This document shows positions 48,573 through 60,799 of a stretch of 64,000 nucleotides of DNA, piece after piece. The stretch is from Coriaria nepalensis (lineage: Eukaryota; Streptophyta; Magnoliopsida; Cucurbitales; Coriariaceae). The translations under genes were made by a program, and so were the position numbers. The notes under the pieces are model-generated. The model did no database searches and was not told where the DNA came from. It worked only from the letters and a program-made list of their open reading frames with translations. Every line of letters begins with the position of its first letter. Position 1 is the stretch's first letter. Location: the NCBI GenBank assembly GCA_027186245.1, contig CP114493.1:8191501-8255500 (forward strand). The letters run 5' to 3'.

Positions 48573-49922
48573 TTAGCAACCCATAACGGCACAATTATAG
48601 ACAAAATTAGCTGATTGCTTTCGATCGACCAAGATCCATTCAGGAGGGCCCTCACTTGGAACCCAAGAATTGATCTCTATAAACCCCGCACCAGAAGACC
48701 TAGGCCCACCAATAACAATGAGCCTATCTCCACAAGCCCTAAATGCAAGACCCCAACCGTTCATCGAATCGGCTCTTTCCGGCAGTCTACCAACAACAAG
48801 CCACTCTTTTCTCTCCTTGTCATATTTTGTTACCTCCATGTCAGCATGATCAGCAGCATATAGTTCATTATTTACGACTGCAACCAATGGTGGGGCCTCG
48901 GAGGTTATAGGCATTTCCGCCTCTCTGGCTGCATTGTTCCGGCCAGGAGACATGTTGGGAATTTCTGTCCACGTTCTTGTCTTTAAATCAAACTCCTCTC
49001 CACATGAAAGAACCTTTGAGTCACTTCCCCCTACTCCTCCTATAACATAGAATTTCCCATCCATGAACACCCCAGAACATAACTTCCTAGGTTTCTTCAT
49101 ATTAGGAAGCATCTCCCATTTTTGAGTTTCTGAATTGTATAGTTCTGCCAAATTAAGAATATTCCCACTAGAATCACAACCTCCGGCAAAAATAGCCTTC
49201 TCTCCAAGACTAGCAGACCCAAATAAACATCTTGGATAATGCATCCCATTTCCAGAAGACCATGAATTTGTCAATATACTGTATCTATAAACCACATGAG
49301 ACATAGAATCGTTACGAAAATCCTTACCAAACACCAGAAGCTCTGTCCCCACAGCCAAGGATTCCTTATCAGAACACCTGAAACATTCATTGGATGTCAT
49401 CCTGGGCAAGTGCATCCATTGGCGTTGAATTGGGTCAAAGGCTTCCCATTCTAGAAGGTGGCAGGAGAAATAAACCCAGTGTTCAATAACACCACTTTCC
49501 CGCCTCAACTTGTATAGCTCCCCGCTTCGGACAAAGTTCCGGAAACTCCGATTCAGAGAAGCTATAGAGCCATAATCCGATCTTGAGCAGCGGATCAGGA
49601 CATCAATTGAGTTGTCTCGACCAATTGAATGGATCAAAGGATCAGAATCGGAAGAATCCCCTGAACCTTGTTGGTCACTAGGGTTCTCATTTGAAGAAGC
49701 CTGAATCATCTCAGTTCTCTCTTCGCCTGAACCCAACAAGAGTTTAGACGACTTCTTTTGTCGAGCTTCATCTCCATCATTGGTCTCTAAGGAGCGTTTC
49801 CCATTAGGAATCCCAACTTCTATCTGATAAGTCATGTTAATGTAAGAGTAAGACCACTTACTTTCCGGCCTGTGAGTGCTTGAAAACACCCTCGACATGA
49901 AACAGGACCTATCCTCCAACAT
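48573..49922 (-). CDS. F-box/kelch-repeat protein (SKIP11/At1g74510-like)
   Basis: Single coding exon of 449 residues. The start MLEDRSCFMSRVF and the F-box region (SIDVLIRCSRSDYGSIASLN, RSFRNFVRSGELYKLRR) match the plant SKIP11 subfamily. About five kelch units follow, including GTELLVFGKDF, YSILTNSWSSGNGM, FGSASLGEKAIFAGGCDSSG, CSGVFMDGKFYVIGGVGGSD, LVAVVNNELYAAD and GDRLIVIGGPRSSG. It should be an SCF ubiquitin-ligase substrate receptor; the target is unknown. The 5' leader is probably interrupted by an intron from about 50584 (donor ACAGA|GTAAGT) to about 49931 (acceptor ATTAG just before GAAGACATG). It ends in NFVYNCAVMGC. Confidence 0.92.
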   Translation of the reverse strand: MLEDRSCFMSRVFSSTHRPESKWSYSYINMTYQIEVGIPNGKRSLETNDGDEARQKKSSKLLLGSGEERTEMIQASSNENPSDQQGSGDSSDSDPLIHSIGRDNSIDVLIRCSRSDYGSIASLNRSFRNFVRSGELYKLRRESGVIEHWVYFSCHLLEWEAFDPIQRQWMHLPRMTSNECFRCSDKESLAVGTELLVFGKDFRNDSMSHVVYRYSILTNSWSSGNGMHYPRCLFGSASLGEKAIFAGGCDSSGNILNLAELYNSETQKWEMLPNMKKPRKLCSGVFMDGKFYVIGGVGGSDSKVLSCGEEFDLKTRTWTEIPNMSPGRNNAAREAEMPITSEAPPLVAVVNNELYAADHADMEVTKYDKERKEWLVVGRLPERADSMNGWGLAFRACGDRLIVIGGPRSSGAGFIEINSWVPSEGPPEWILVDRKQSANFVYNCAVMGC

Positions 49923-49931
49923 GTCTTCCTA

Positions 49932-50790
49932 ATTGGAGCAATTAACGCAACAAGCAGCTAAAATTCACGAGTTTTTCTTTCTTATTCACAATTCAGAACT
50001 ATCACAAGATAAACTGAAATAAATAGCCTGAAGATCCTCTGAAGAAAAACAGAAAAAAAAAAAAAAAAAAAAAAAACTATTAGGGAGAGAATTAACACAA
50101 AACCAGAAAGATCATAAACTATGGCTAATCAATCTCATCGATCCAAATCTCCCTAAAAAGGGGAAAAAGAAAAAATGAACAATGAAAATACTTTCGTTTT
50201 TCCTGTGCAGAAAAAATTAATTAAGAAAATTAATTAGTGCTAATTAATCAAAAACAGTGAAAATAAAAACTGGAAGATGAACAGAGAATCGAAAAAATAA
50301 AAAATAAAACAGATCTCTGTGACTGTATCTATAGAAATCCTATATGCTGATAATCGGAAAAAATTGCTCTCTCTTTACTCTCAACGAGAAATCATAGACA
50401 CAGAGAAAATTAAAACTGTAAGCTCCTAGAAATTATCGAGACTAAACCTATCCAAAATCCAGATTAGATCTGAATTGATTCTTTAATCGTATCAAGATAA
50501 CGGAAAGAGAAATTTAAGAAAAATAAAATAAAAAAGAAAGAAATGGAAATGAATAAGAATGCGAGAGAGAGAGAGACTTACTCTGTCGAACAATCCGATT
50601 GGAATTATCAAAAAAATTCTGTCAGAATGCTCTCACTCACTCTCTCTCTCTCTCCTCGATTTGTTCTCTCCACAGGCGTTTGGGGCTTCTCCTTGGATTC
50701 TCTCTGCAAATCAACGAGAGAGCTTTGGAGCTTCTCTCTAGAGGTCCGCTTTATCTCTCCTAACACCATTTTTTTTTTTAATCCAACTTT
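49932..50790 (-). other. 5' leader and leader intron of the F-box/kelch gene
   Basis: The putative leader exon at about 50585-50770 carries CT/GA repeats, and the intron between it and the coding exon is AT-rich with an A-tract at 50049-50075. This is inferred from splice motifs only. Confidence 0.5.
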
Positions 50791-51984
50791 TCAATTAATT
50801 AATTAAATTAAATTAAATTAAATGAAAAGACGGAGGAAGAGGAGGAGTTGGAGGTAGGGCCCGCCACTCCAAAAAAAAAAAAAGCTCAGTAGGACTCATG
50901 AAGCTGCCTCCGCCGTAGTCGACGTTTTGTTTACCGGTGACCGGCGAGTCCCGGTTTCGACACGTATTGTGGGGTTTTTTTTTTTTTTTCTTTCTTCTTT
51001 TCCGCGGTCAATTTCTCGGACTTCTCACGGTAAGATTTCGGAACTTGTCTTGGAGATCGGACAACGTGTTGCGTAGGTTTACTGACACGAGTTTTTATGT
51101 TTGACAGACACGTGTAATGTAACCCTAAAGTAATTATAACTATAAATACATTTGTTTTACTAGTCAAATCGGTTTTTAATGTTATTAAACCTAATGTAAT
51201 AATAGATTATCTATCACATTCTTCATAAATCCAATAAGATTTTCAGTCTTTTTATCTTTGTAGCTACTTATATAATAAAATTATATCTTTTTATAAATAA
51301 TTTTTTATAAAATTTTCAAGTATTTTAAAGATATAAAATGACCATTAATATAGTAAAAATTAATTTTATTTTAAAATTAATTGATTAAAAAATAAATAAC
51401 TTGTATATTTCTTATATATTAAAGAAAAAAAAATTAACCTAAGGATAAGTTATAAATTACTCGTCTAAAATAGACTTTAGAGATTTAAGTTTGATAAATT
51501 AATGCTCGAGATTTTTATTATATACTATTTTACCATATCTTATAATTATATTTGCCTTAGACTACTACTTTTCTTTCATACTATACTGTCTCTATTTTAC
51601 CATATTTTAGACGATTAGGGGACTAAATACTAATTTAATTTAAAAAATAAAAATAAAAATAAAAAATTCCACATCCTAATCGTGTCAATGACTAGCTTTG
51701 CTTGCACTTGCAGGACGGTGGTGCTAAACCGCCGCACACTTTCGGTGGGGGCCCACTTACCAACTCTCTCTCTCTTTCACGACAAAATGACTTCTGTCCC
51801 AAGCTTTTACACTTTACCCGTCTGGTTAATATCCTCCAACTTTTTTTTTTTTTTTTCTTAATTATTTATAATATTCATTAACACTAAATCGTTTAATAAT
51901 TACAAATCTAGACATCTGAATATGATATAATTACAAGAGTACTACTCTAATAAAACGAAATAAGGGATTAAAGGGGCTGTCTCG

Positions 51985-52190
51985 TGCAGGGCACGTGAGT
52001 TTCGATTCTTTGTAGTTTTGTACTACTACTTCCCGCTGGGTCGATATATTCCGTGTAAATTGTAATTTATTCTGACACGTACACACACGTGCTTCGGCGG
52101 CAGGTATATACTCAGGTACACGCGAGACCATTGGGTTTAGCAAAGACGTTGTTTTAGGACAACGAGGCTCGTGTCGGCGCACGTGTGACG
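51985..52190. promoter_or_regulatory. Cluster of ACGTG (G-box/ABRE-like) motifs
   Basis: GGGCACGTGAG (about 51990), GACACGTACACACACGTGCTT (about 52075-52095) and GCGCACGTGTGACGC (about 52178) lie in a local GC-richer patch between AT-rich flanks. ACGTG cores are bound by bZIP and bHLH factors. No adjacent gene is visible. Confidence 0.35.
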
Positions 52191-54374
52191 CTTTTATTGG
52201 GTTGATATCTCGTTAAAAGAGTTTCCCCTATTTCCTTTTATTAATTAATTTAATTTTGTACTACTTTCGAGTGTCGACTAAGTTTTGATTTTTATTTATT
52301 AAAACATTATATTGTACTCGCCCCGCCGCCTCATTTTCTTACTTTCCGATAAGAATAGATCGTTTATAAGGGAAGTAGCACCACCGGAATGGCAGGAAAA
52401 ATATTGTACATGCGAACTGTACTCTGTGACCACATGATCGGCATTAGCAATGTAATGTTACAGTAAGATATTATTAATTAATTAATCGATTATATTTATT
52501 TAAAAATATTATTTATAGAAATAATAAATAAATGATGCATGTTTTCTCTCCTTTTTAGGCGGTTGTTGTGGAATAGTGGAGGGGTTCAAGTAGGCATGTG
52601 ACATGATGTATGGTGGTTTCTATAAGATGGTTAAACATGTTTGTTAGGGTTTACTTGACCACCCCCCCCCCCCCCCCTCCTTGTACGTACTACATCTTTC
52701 AATTAATATTAGATGTATTTATGTGTACATCTTATACATATAGATATGTAAGTAAGATAGATTCTAAATCAATCATGAAAACTTCTTCTTTCTATTTTCA
52801 CGTCTTCTAATATCATATATTAATATTATAATTCAAATAATCGATTTATCATACTCATAATTTATTAAATAAGTTATCATATGTATCGGGCATAATTGAG
52901 TCAAGTATACGGTATGATCAACATGTTGTACATACAGGTCGATAGGACCGTAATGTGGTGGGCTACCTTCCAGAAAAAAAGAAGAGAAATCAGTAAATAG
53001 TAAGCAAAAAACGGCAGGGACTACTCAGTCTGAAAAACAAAGCAAGAATAATAGATAGTATCATGAAAAATGAAACAAGTTAGGCATGCATCACTCTTAA
53101 ACCACATGACATGATTCTGGAACAAGGTAGAGATGAAGTTATCTTTATGTCATCTTCATGCTTATTAATAAAGAAGAAAGCATGGAGTCCGTGAATTTCG
53201 CCCACAACCAAAGCAACCCACTAATTTGTACCAATTTATATGCTCATTACCAATAGTGGACTCAATTTCGTGATAGTGACTTCGGTCCATTAAGGACTTT
53301 GAAAAATATAATTTATTATCACTTAATATTAAACTAAAATATAATTAATAAATAAACAAGCACACACTCTCTCTCTACAAATATATTATTGTTTTTTTTT
53401 TTTCTTCTTCATAAACTAACGAAGTATATGATTTGATTATATATATGACATGTTGATGTAAGTGTTTGTGTAATTGCAATTGATAATATATATTTTTTTA
53501 TTTGGGCCAAAAAACTTGTAATTTCATCATAATGATCACTTAATGAATGTTTTATGTTTATGTGTTTAAAAAGTTAACGGCATAATTTGTAGTAAATAAA
53601 TTTATTTTAAATTTTAAATATTAATTTTATACTATAATTTTAATTTTAAATAAATAAATAAATATATATATATATATATAATTAAAATAAATAGATATTA
53701 TAATCCTATAAAAATTAACATTTTAGGATGTGACATGAAAATCAATTAAATCTAAATTTAAGTATCTCAATAATAGTAAAATTTACATAAAAGATCTATT
53801 TGGTTTCTTATAAATTAAGTAGAGCATCTTTTCAGAATGTGACAAGGGCATTGGATTATGTTCATCTTTGATTGGTGATGATCATATAATGGACTATTCC
53901 TATTCCTATTCCTAAATCACCTTTTTATTTTTTATTTTTTTTTATTTTTTTATTTTATTTATTTTATTTTTATTTTTTTATTTTTAATATTCTAATGTGA
54001 GAATAATATTGCATGTTGGGTATAGATAATTGACAATGGAATTTAAAGAAATTTCATATAGATTGAGAACATGCAATATGAGTGACGTGGAAGAAATTTC
54101 TTATTTTCTTAAGCTATATCAATCATGAAATATCAAATGATTCGCTCAAATTTGTGCTTCAATACTAATATTGAATATTTAAATAAGCCAGACAGCAACA
54201 CGATCGAACTACCAAGAAAAAAAAAAGGCTTAATTAAAGGAATCCATATTTTAATTAATCATTAATGAACTTTACGAGAAATAGAATCTATTTTTAAAAT
54301 GTCTACTTCATTGGAGAAGGGGAGGCATCTACGTGAGAAGCTAGTTATCAATCTTAATTATTAATTAATTTATT

Positions 54375-54404
54375 AATTTATTTATTTATTTATTTATTTA
54401 TTTA
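54375..54404. repeat. TTTA microsatellite
   Basis: About seven tandem TTTA units. Confidence 0.9.
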
Positions 54405-55380
54405 TGAAAAGATATAGTAGGTAACCGTTAAAAATATATATTCCATTTTAAAAATAAAGTTTTAAGAATTTAATATTTTCATTATTAATTAATTTTAAAA
54501 TAAAAATAAAAATAAAAATTGGCTCCCCTAACAAAAGTTAATATATATTTAAAGTTGAAATTATAATTTTTTTTTAAATTTTTAGGATTAAATTTAAAAA
54601 ATATATATTATTAAGACATGTTGGACTCGAAATGCATTTCAACAATGTGTACTAATATAACAGTAGGTTAAACACGTAAATATATAGAAAAGCTGATCTT
54701 GTATATTCCAGCCGTATACAAAAAGTTGAAGAAACAAGATGCTCTTCTGTATCTATCCCTATCTATATATCATTTCATCAAATCATCAGAATTGACTGCA
54801 CTTATGCCGAAGTTTTTGACCAAGTAAAATCCAGCAGTCATGATCTTTTACTAGCTTGAAAGAAACGACCAGGGAGTTGGCTAGGTCGAAAGCTCATCCG
54901 TGTGGATAAGAAACTCTCTTTTCTCCATTATATGTGCATACGTTTGTTCTTTTCTTTCATTTTTGTGGGGCGAAGGTGTTTTGTTTGAAAACGCAATTCG
55001 TAATTGCTTAATTTTATTGGCAGCTGCAAAAATATGTGTTGGGAAGTGATCGATAGAAAAGGCAAATTTTTGAATGAGTCTTCTTATATATATATATTAT
55101 CTTATCATGTTGATCGATGTTTGATTGGGTGCTGTAGATAGGTTGAAAATCTGAAACCTGTCTTTACATTTTTTTGGGACGAGTACTATTGCCTTCTTAG
55201 TTAGCTGGATATACAGCTTAGTCTTTATGTCACATGCTTGAAGTCTTATCCTAAGTTTAAACGTTCCGTGTGGTATTTAATATTTTTCCGAGCAATGAAA
55301 TCAGTCTAATTCAAATCCTATTAAAGAGCTTATAAGAAGAATATTTGAGTTCAAAATTTGGAGAGAATAAATTATTTTTA

Positions 55381-57080
55381 AATTTTTAACTAATTTATAA
55401 ATGAGGAGAATTTCTCTTCATATAAATCCTTATTTTAGAATGGATAGTCAAAATTAATTCGATCTAATAGCTAAGATATATTTCTAGAGAATTCTTCCAG
55501 TATTTATAAAATTTTAGAGAACTTAAGAGATTTAGAAGTTTCTATAATATTTCGTATGCTCTCATCATTTGCCCATATGTTTATTAAGCCGAACGTCATC
55601 GTGCAGTCTGTGACACATTCCCTAGCGATGCCCCCGTCATTTATTCATGCTCGAATCACTCGATACGGTCTTTGAACTGCCACAACAAGTCTTCGAGCTC
55701 CTAACTAGCTTCACTCCCTAGAACACCCTTCCATCAAATGAGATACTCCTTGTAACTCGGCATACCTCACTTCCTAATGACGCGATCCATGAGGATTTCT
55801 TCTACTTCTTTGTTGTTGCTGCTTAGTTGGACACTCCTCAACTAGGCTCAATTTTGTCTTCATGATAAGGCTTTAAGAGGCTCGCATGAAAGACCGGATG
55901 AATCCATAAATTTAACGGTAATTCTAGCTTATAAAAGACCTTATTGACTCGCTGTATGATCTTGAACAAACCCTCATACCACCGTACCAACCTTTTATGC
56001 ACCGCCTTCAATAACTTGAATTATTGAGGTAAGAGTTTCATCATGACTCGGTCTCCCTCTTGAAATTCCTCCGTCCTTTGTTTGAGATCGACCCACGCTT
56101 CATCTTCTTTGATGCATTCCTCAAGTGAGCACAAGCTATATTTGTCTCTTCTTAGAGTCCTTTGGAAAATTTATACACCGTGATACTTTTCCCTATGTAG
56201 CCCAATGTTACTATGTTTTGAGTCAAAGGTTGATGCCCAATCGCAAGCTCAAATTGACTCGCTCCAATGTAGGTTATAAGAGAATTATGCCATATAAAGT
56301 AACTTGGCCCAATCATTTTAGTTGGCACTTACATAGTGCTGTAAGTAAAGCCTTAACAATCTGTTCACTCTCTCTGTTTAGCTGTTAGTTGGGGATGAAA
56401 ATTTGTAGAGAAGTTTAAGTTCGAACTAAGCAACTTGAACAACTCAGTCTAAAATCTTCCAGTGAACTGTGGGTCTCAGTCGATTATGATTGTTTAGGGC
56501 ACACCCCAAAGCTTTACCACATGTTTCAAAAATAACCACGTTGTCTCATCAGCTGTGATATCGAGAAAGGTTGGGATGAACACCACATATTGGGAGAATG
56601 GATTCACCACCACAATGATTATCCCATATTCTTCAGACTTCGAGAGAATGAAATCCATAGTAACACTTTCCCATGCATGCTCCAGAACAGGAACTAGCAC
56701 GAGTAACCCCACCAATTGGTGTAGATCCACCTTGTTTTGTTGGCACACAAGAGAAGTCTTCACATAAGCTTCTATGTTATCCCGCATGCATGGCTAATAA
56801 TATATATATGATCGATGAGCGTCATGGTGCGTTGCATTCTCAGATGACCCGCCATTTTCAATTATGACACTCCTTGTTGATCTTGCATCCAAGATTTTCT
56901 CATCTTGGCATAACCACCCGCTCGCCTTTGATGTATAGCAACTCATATTTAAGCCAAAACCGCTTAGTATTGCCTTATTTAGCATACTCTATAAGAATTT
57001 TTGTCGTAGGATCTATCTCATTTCATGCCTCCCTTGAGGAGAAATATTGTTTCTCAACTCATTTGAGGAATTATAAGCAA
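55381..57080 (-). mobile_element. Ty3/gypsy chromovirus fragment (integrase, chromodomain, LTR start)
   Basis: Minus strand, in order from 57080 downward. First comes an integrase zinc-finger and core region (MRDNIEAYVKTSLVCQQNKV, WESVTMDFILSKSEEYG, LFLKHVVKLWGVP). Next is IIID-stop-DPQFTG with a stop inside the conserved motif. Near 55800-55700 is a degraded chromodomain (EEILMDRVIRK, SYKEYLI, WKGV). After it, about 55620, TGTCACAGACTGCACG and TTTATAAATAC resemble the start and TATA of a gypsy LTR. Many stops; no reverse transcriptase is present. It is a dead remnant. Confidence 0.75.
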
Positions 57081-59797
57081 AGTCTTTTTTTCATTAAAAA
57101 CGAGAAAAAAAGAGAGGGCAAACATTTTGATTCGAGTTCAAACATGATTAGTTGGGGCAACCTATTAATTACTCTGTTGTCTGTCACGTGATTACAACCA
57201 CGATTTTGGGCCTAGGCACACAAGTGGGCATGCAACAGACATGCTGGCTTTCCATTTTCAAAGAATGAATGAGCTTTAATGGAGTATATGGCCTAATGTA
57301 AGGCCGGGGTTCCCAAGCTTTTTATGGAACAAAGGCTGGAGTGTCATGTCTTATACTTGGGCATTAGTCCAAGCCTTGAATGGGCCATGGGCATTAGTCC
57401 AAACCACTCATTAGTCATTATATTTCCGTTTCTTTTCAACGTGATGATTTCTGTAAATACAAAAATCCGTTTATCGTGGATGAAAAATAAAAGTAAAAAT
57501 AAAAATAAAAGTAAAAAAAGATAATGAGAGCGACAGAGAATTATAGAATAAGAACGAAAGACTTTTAGATAATCATAAATGGGACCATCATCATCATCTA
57601 TCATCAGTATCGATTTCAAAGTCAAAACTAAAGGAAACATAGATAACATGTTACTGTCTGAAACTGAAGCAACCAAACCAACATTCTCGGTTGGTAGATC
57701 ATGGAAAATGCGTGCTAAGTAAACAGTTGATGGTCGTTTCAAACCCCAGCAATTCTGGAAGATACAACACATGATCAAATTTCAACCTCTAATAATCGAA
57801 TCGACAGTCCTATATTATTCCTATAGTCTCTATGTAGATAAAATTATTCACCCATTTAAAAGTTAAAATAAATAATATTATTGAGACATTTTTATATATA
57901 TACACTATCATAATTATAAATATAATTATAATAATATGATATATAAACATAATATTTATTATTATAATTAATTTATATAATATATACATCATAATATATC
58001 ATATGCACATTTTGTATAAGATTATTTATAATAATCCTAATGGCAACATGGATCTTTCAATATCTCTATACCAAATATAGAATTTAGTAATTTACTAAAT
58101 ACATAACAACTAGGTCTTCTAGCCAGTAGACAAGATCTGTAAGAATAATTGCAGTGAATAGTATAAGGTAAATACAAGGCCAAAAAAGAAGGGAACAAAC
58201 CCACATGACTAAAATCCAAACACAGTAGTAGCTCAATGTGATCTGAGGCATGGGTCAGTCTTGAACCATTTGGTATTTTGCTCTTAAGACCCATAGGTTC
58301 TTGCCCTCCCTACAATAGATCAAGAACCGTATTAGGGACAAGTGAGACCAACTATCACATGGCAGCCACACAAAACGTTTCTCAATCCAACATTTCACGT
58401 CTCATTTCCCTTTGATCTTCAAATTGATGTCTCATTTAGCTCCATTTATGTTAAGAAGTAAACTCAATGACATGTACGTGTTAAAGTAGTAGAGAAGGCA
58501 GCTACATGCATTGACCTCATCGTCAATTATATAATTTGTCTCAAAATGAATGGTGAATATTATGGATACACATAAAATTTATATTAATATGTTTGTATAT
58601 CAATTTATTATACTATGAGGTAAATTAGTTGAAATGGAAATACTTAGGACATGTTTGGTTTACTTTTATTTCATTTCCATAAAAAAAAAAAGGTATTTTA
58701 TTTCATTGTGGTCCTTGGTAATTCTCGAAGGTATTCCTAATATTAATATATAGTTAGTCTCCCCTCTAGCTTCCATATCATGCTGATACTAAAAATTAAA
58801 TGTCCAATTCTTTAAAAAAAAAACAGTTTTTATGAATTTTGAATATAATAACTCGAGTGGATCTAATATATGGCCTTACATCTTCTTCAACCACTGAATC
58901 AACCCCGGTATTAACAAAAATTTAACCAACAACATTATAAGTATATTACTCAAAAGTGATCTTAAGTAACTGTCATCTTCATCTTACTATCTCTATTATG
59001 AAATATATATATATTCGTCATCACCAATTTCTGAATTTCATTATCGGTCCATTCACTTGATTTTTATGACCTTTTCATTTTGATCGGACTAATCAGAATC
59101 AGAGATTTGATCGGACTGATCGGAATCAGAGAGTTTGTTTGATTGGGTCATGAAAAGAAGCTGAAATTTCCTGGCATGAATATAGGGCCGACCGCAATTC
59201 TTGCTGAAATTTTCGGATCTATTAATAAAACATGTGACAAAAAGTTTTGATAGTGCCAGTCTCATTTGTCCAATTGTCCCGGCCTCTTCTTCCTTATAAA
59301 ATTTTGTTCTGGATAGATACTCCCCTTTTTTCCACAACAACAACATTGCTCCATGACAACCACATTATCATTATCCTCATCATTATTATAATTATTTCAA
59401 GGATGTAGACTTCAGTCCCGAGTTAGAACATTACACTATTCAAATTTCGATGAATCTAGTTTATCCTCATACTTCTATCCAGTTACTTTTAAGACGTTTA
59501 GTTTTGATATATTTCCTGTCTTTGAGCTATATCTTAACACGAGTGAATAAATTAGACGTTAGTTGCAAGTGGATGCTCCTATATATTCATATATCTGGTA
59601 GACGCTCATGTATGTCGCATTAACTTATGCTAATAATATACACTACATGTAGTCGGATTCAACCATTCTCAAGTTTATTTAAGATGTAACTGCACTTAAA
59701 GAAGATTCATATCATTGATCTTTTTTTTTTTTTTTTGGAAAGTAAGTATGTATAGAAGAAGGGCCTAAAAAAGCTTAAAATAAAGAGAATTATAATA
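57081..59797. other. Gene-poor intergenic region
   Basis: AT-rich, with no supported gene. A weak minus-strand stretch at about 57660-57778 (NCWGLKRPSTVYLARIFHDL) resembles the start of a LINE endonuclease. A 27-base tandem duplication lies at 59079-59132. Confidence 0.4.
59079..59132. repeat. 27-base tandem duplication
   Basis: Two adjacent units beginning TTTGATCGGACT, differing at two positions. Confidence 0.85.
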
Positions 59798-60240
59798 TTA
59801 AATTCTAGAGTTAAAATATTATTTCTTTTACAACGTCTCGTAGGAAAATAAAAATTTTTTTAGTTATAAATCAACAAGTTATTTTTCTCTTAAACGACGT
59901 AAGACAATTTTAACACTCTCTCACACTTGTGGGTAGGTCATTCCGATAGCTCAATAAGTAACATAATACATAAAAAATACTTTACAAAATAAAGTGTGGA
60001 CATATATATTGGGTCCGACTTTGCTTTTGATATCATATTAAATTTAGAGTTCGGGATGCATTGTGCTAATTGTTGAGCTTTCAAAATGATCAACTCACAA
60101 GTGAAGAGAAGTGTTATAATTATCTTATATCGCTTAAGGAAAACATATCTTATTAGTTTATAACTAAAGAATTTTCTCTTTCTCTAGAAGAAATTTTAGT
60201 AAAAGAAAATAATTAAACTTTAAAAATTTAATACCCAATA
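59798..60240. repeat. Foldback pair of the dispersed repeat
   Basis: Left arm 59798-59935 (read on minus) and right arm about 60088-60240 (plus) align along about 140 bases: CACAAGTG, AG.GTGTTA.AATT.TCTTA..TCG, TTTATAACTAAA.AA.TTTT, GTAAAAGAAA.AAT and TTTAATA blocks are shared. The spacer is about 150 bases. Blocks like TTTATAAnTcAA and the GTGTT...CTTA...T order also occur at 3813-4190. It is likely a transposon-derived inverted repeat able to form a hairpin transcript. Confidence 0.6.
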
Positions 60241-60469
60241 CAAGAAACTTAAGGGAATACCTCAAGAAGGTCACAAAGGTTCCCAAAAAGAACGAATCTA
60301 ACAATCATCCAAAGTTTTCGAGAACTATGCAATTTATATTTAACAAAAAAGATGATATTATCACTAATGATAGTAGAAGGGCAAGAGGAATTGTTGTGTG
60401 GATGTGATTGTTCTCTCCTTCTAAATAAGATAAATTAAACAGGAAAAAGCGAGGCGGGCTAGCCTAGAG

Positions 60470-60790
60470 ACAAGGGCTGAAACACTCAAGGAAAAAAACC
60501 AATAAACCTTATCATACCAAGTCATAAGAAAGAGAGGAGCACCAAAGAGGGGAAGCCACGACATTCCACACACAAGTGGAAAAATAACAAATCCTGAAAA
60601 TATGATCACTTGATTCACCGTTACCAAGGAAAATATGGCAAACATTGCAAGTCGGAGTACCAAAGAGCAAAATCCGGTCATGAGTCACTAGACGGTTCAA
60701 AAAAATGAGTCAAGTGATAAAACGGAACCGATAAATATTACCCTTGAACCAAACCGCCTCAAAACAAAGAACCGGAGGAGCTCTCGATTG
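60470..60790 (-). mobile_element. LINE retrotransposon remnant (zf-RVT domain)
   Basis: The minus strand reads AVWFKGNIYRFRFIT, a stop, LIFLNRLVTHDRILLFG, CNVCHIFLGNGESSDHIF and STCVWNVV. This is the zinc-binding domain that follows reverse transcriptase in plant LINE ORF2. It has stops and no reverse transcriptase upstream. Confidence 0.75.
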
Positions 60791-60799
60791 AAAATGATC

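Larger units (their letters stand above)
50791..55380. other. Gene-poor intergenic region
   Basis: Several kilobases without a supported gene. Contents: ACGTG-rich patch at 51980-52190, a short inverted repeat around CGTCTAAAATA (51463 and 51601), a C-tract at 52664-52678, AT repeat at 53661-53682, and TTTA repeat at 54375-54404. Confidence 0.5.

Noticed and set aside
51449..51640. Inverted CGTCTAAAATA motifs as a MITE
   Set aside because: The arms match only for about 20 bases in AT-rich sequence; too weak to call.
57810..57992. Open frame of about 60 codons rich in Ile/Tyr on the minus strand
   Set aside because: It is the expected translation of very AT-rich DNA and has no family resemblance.
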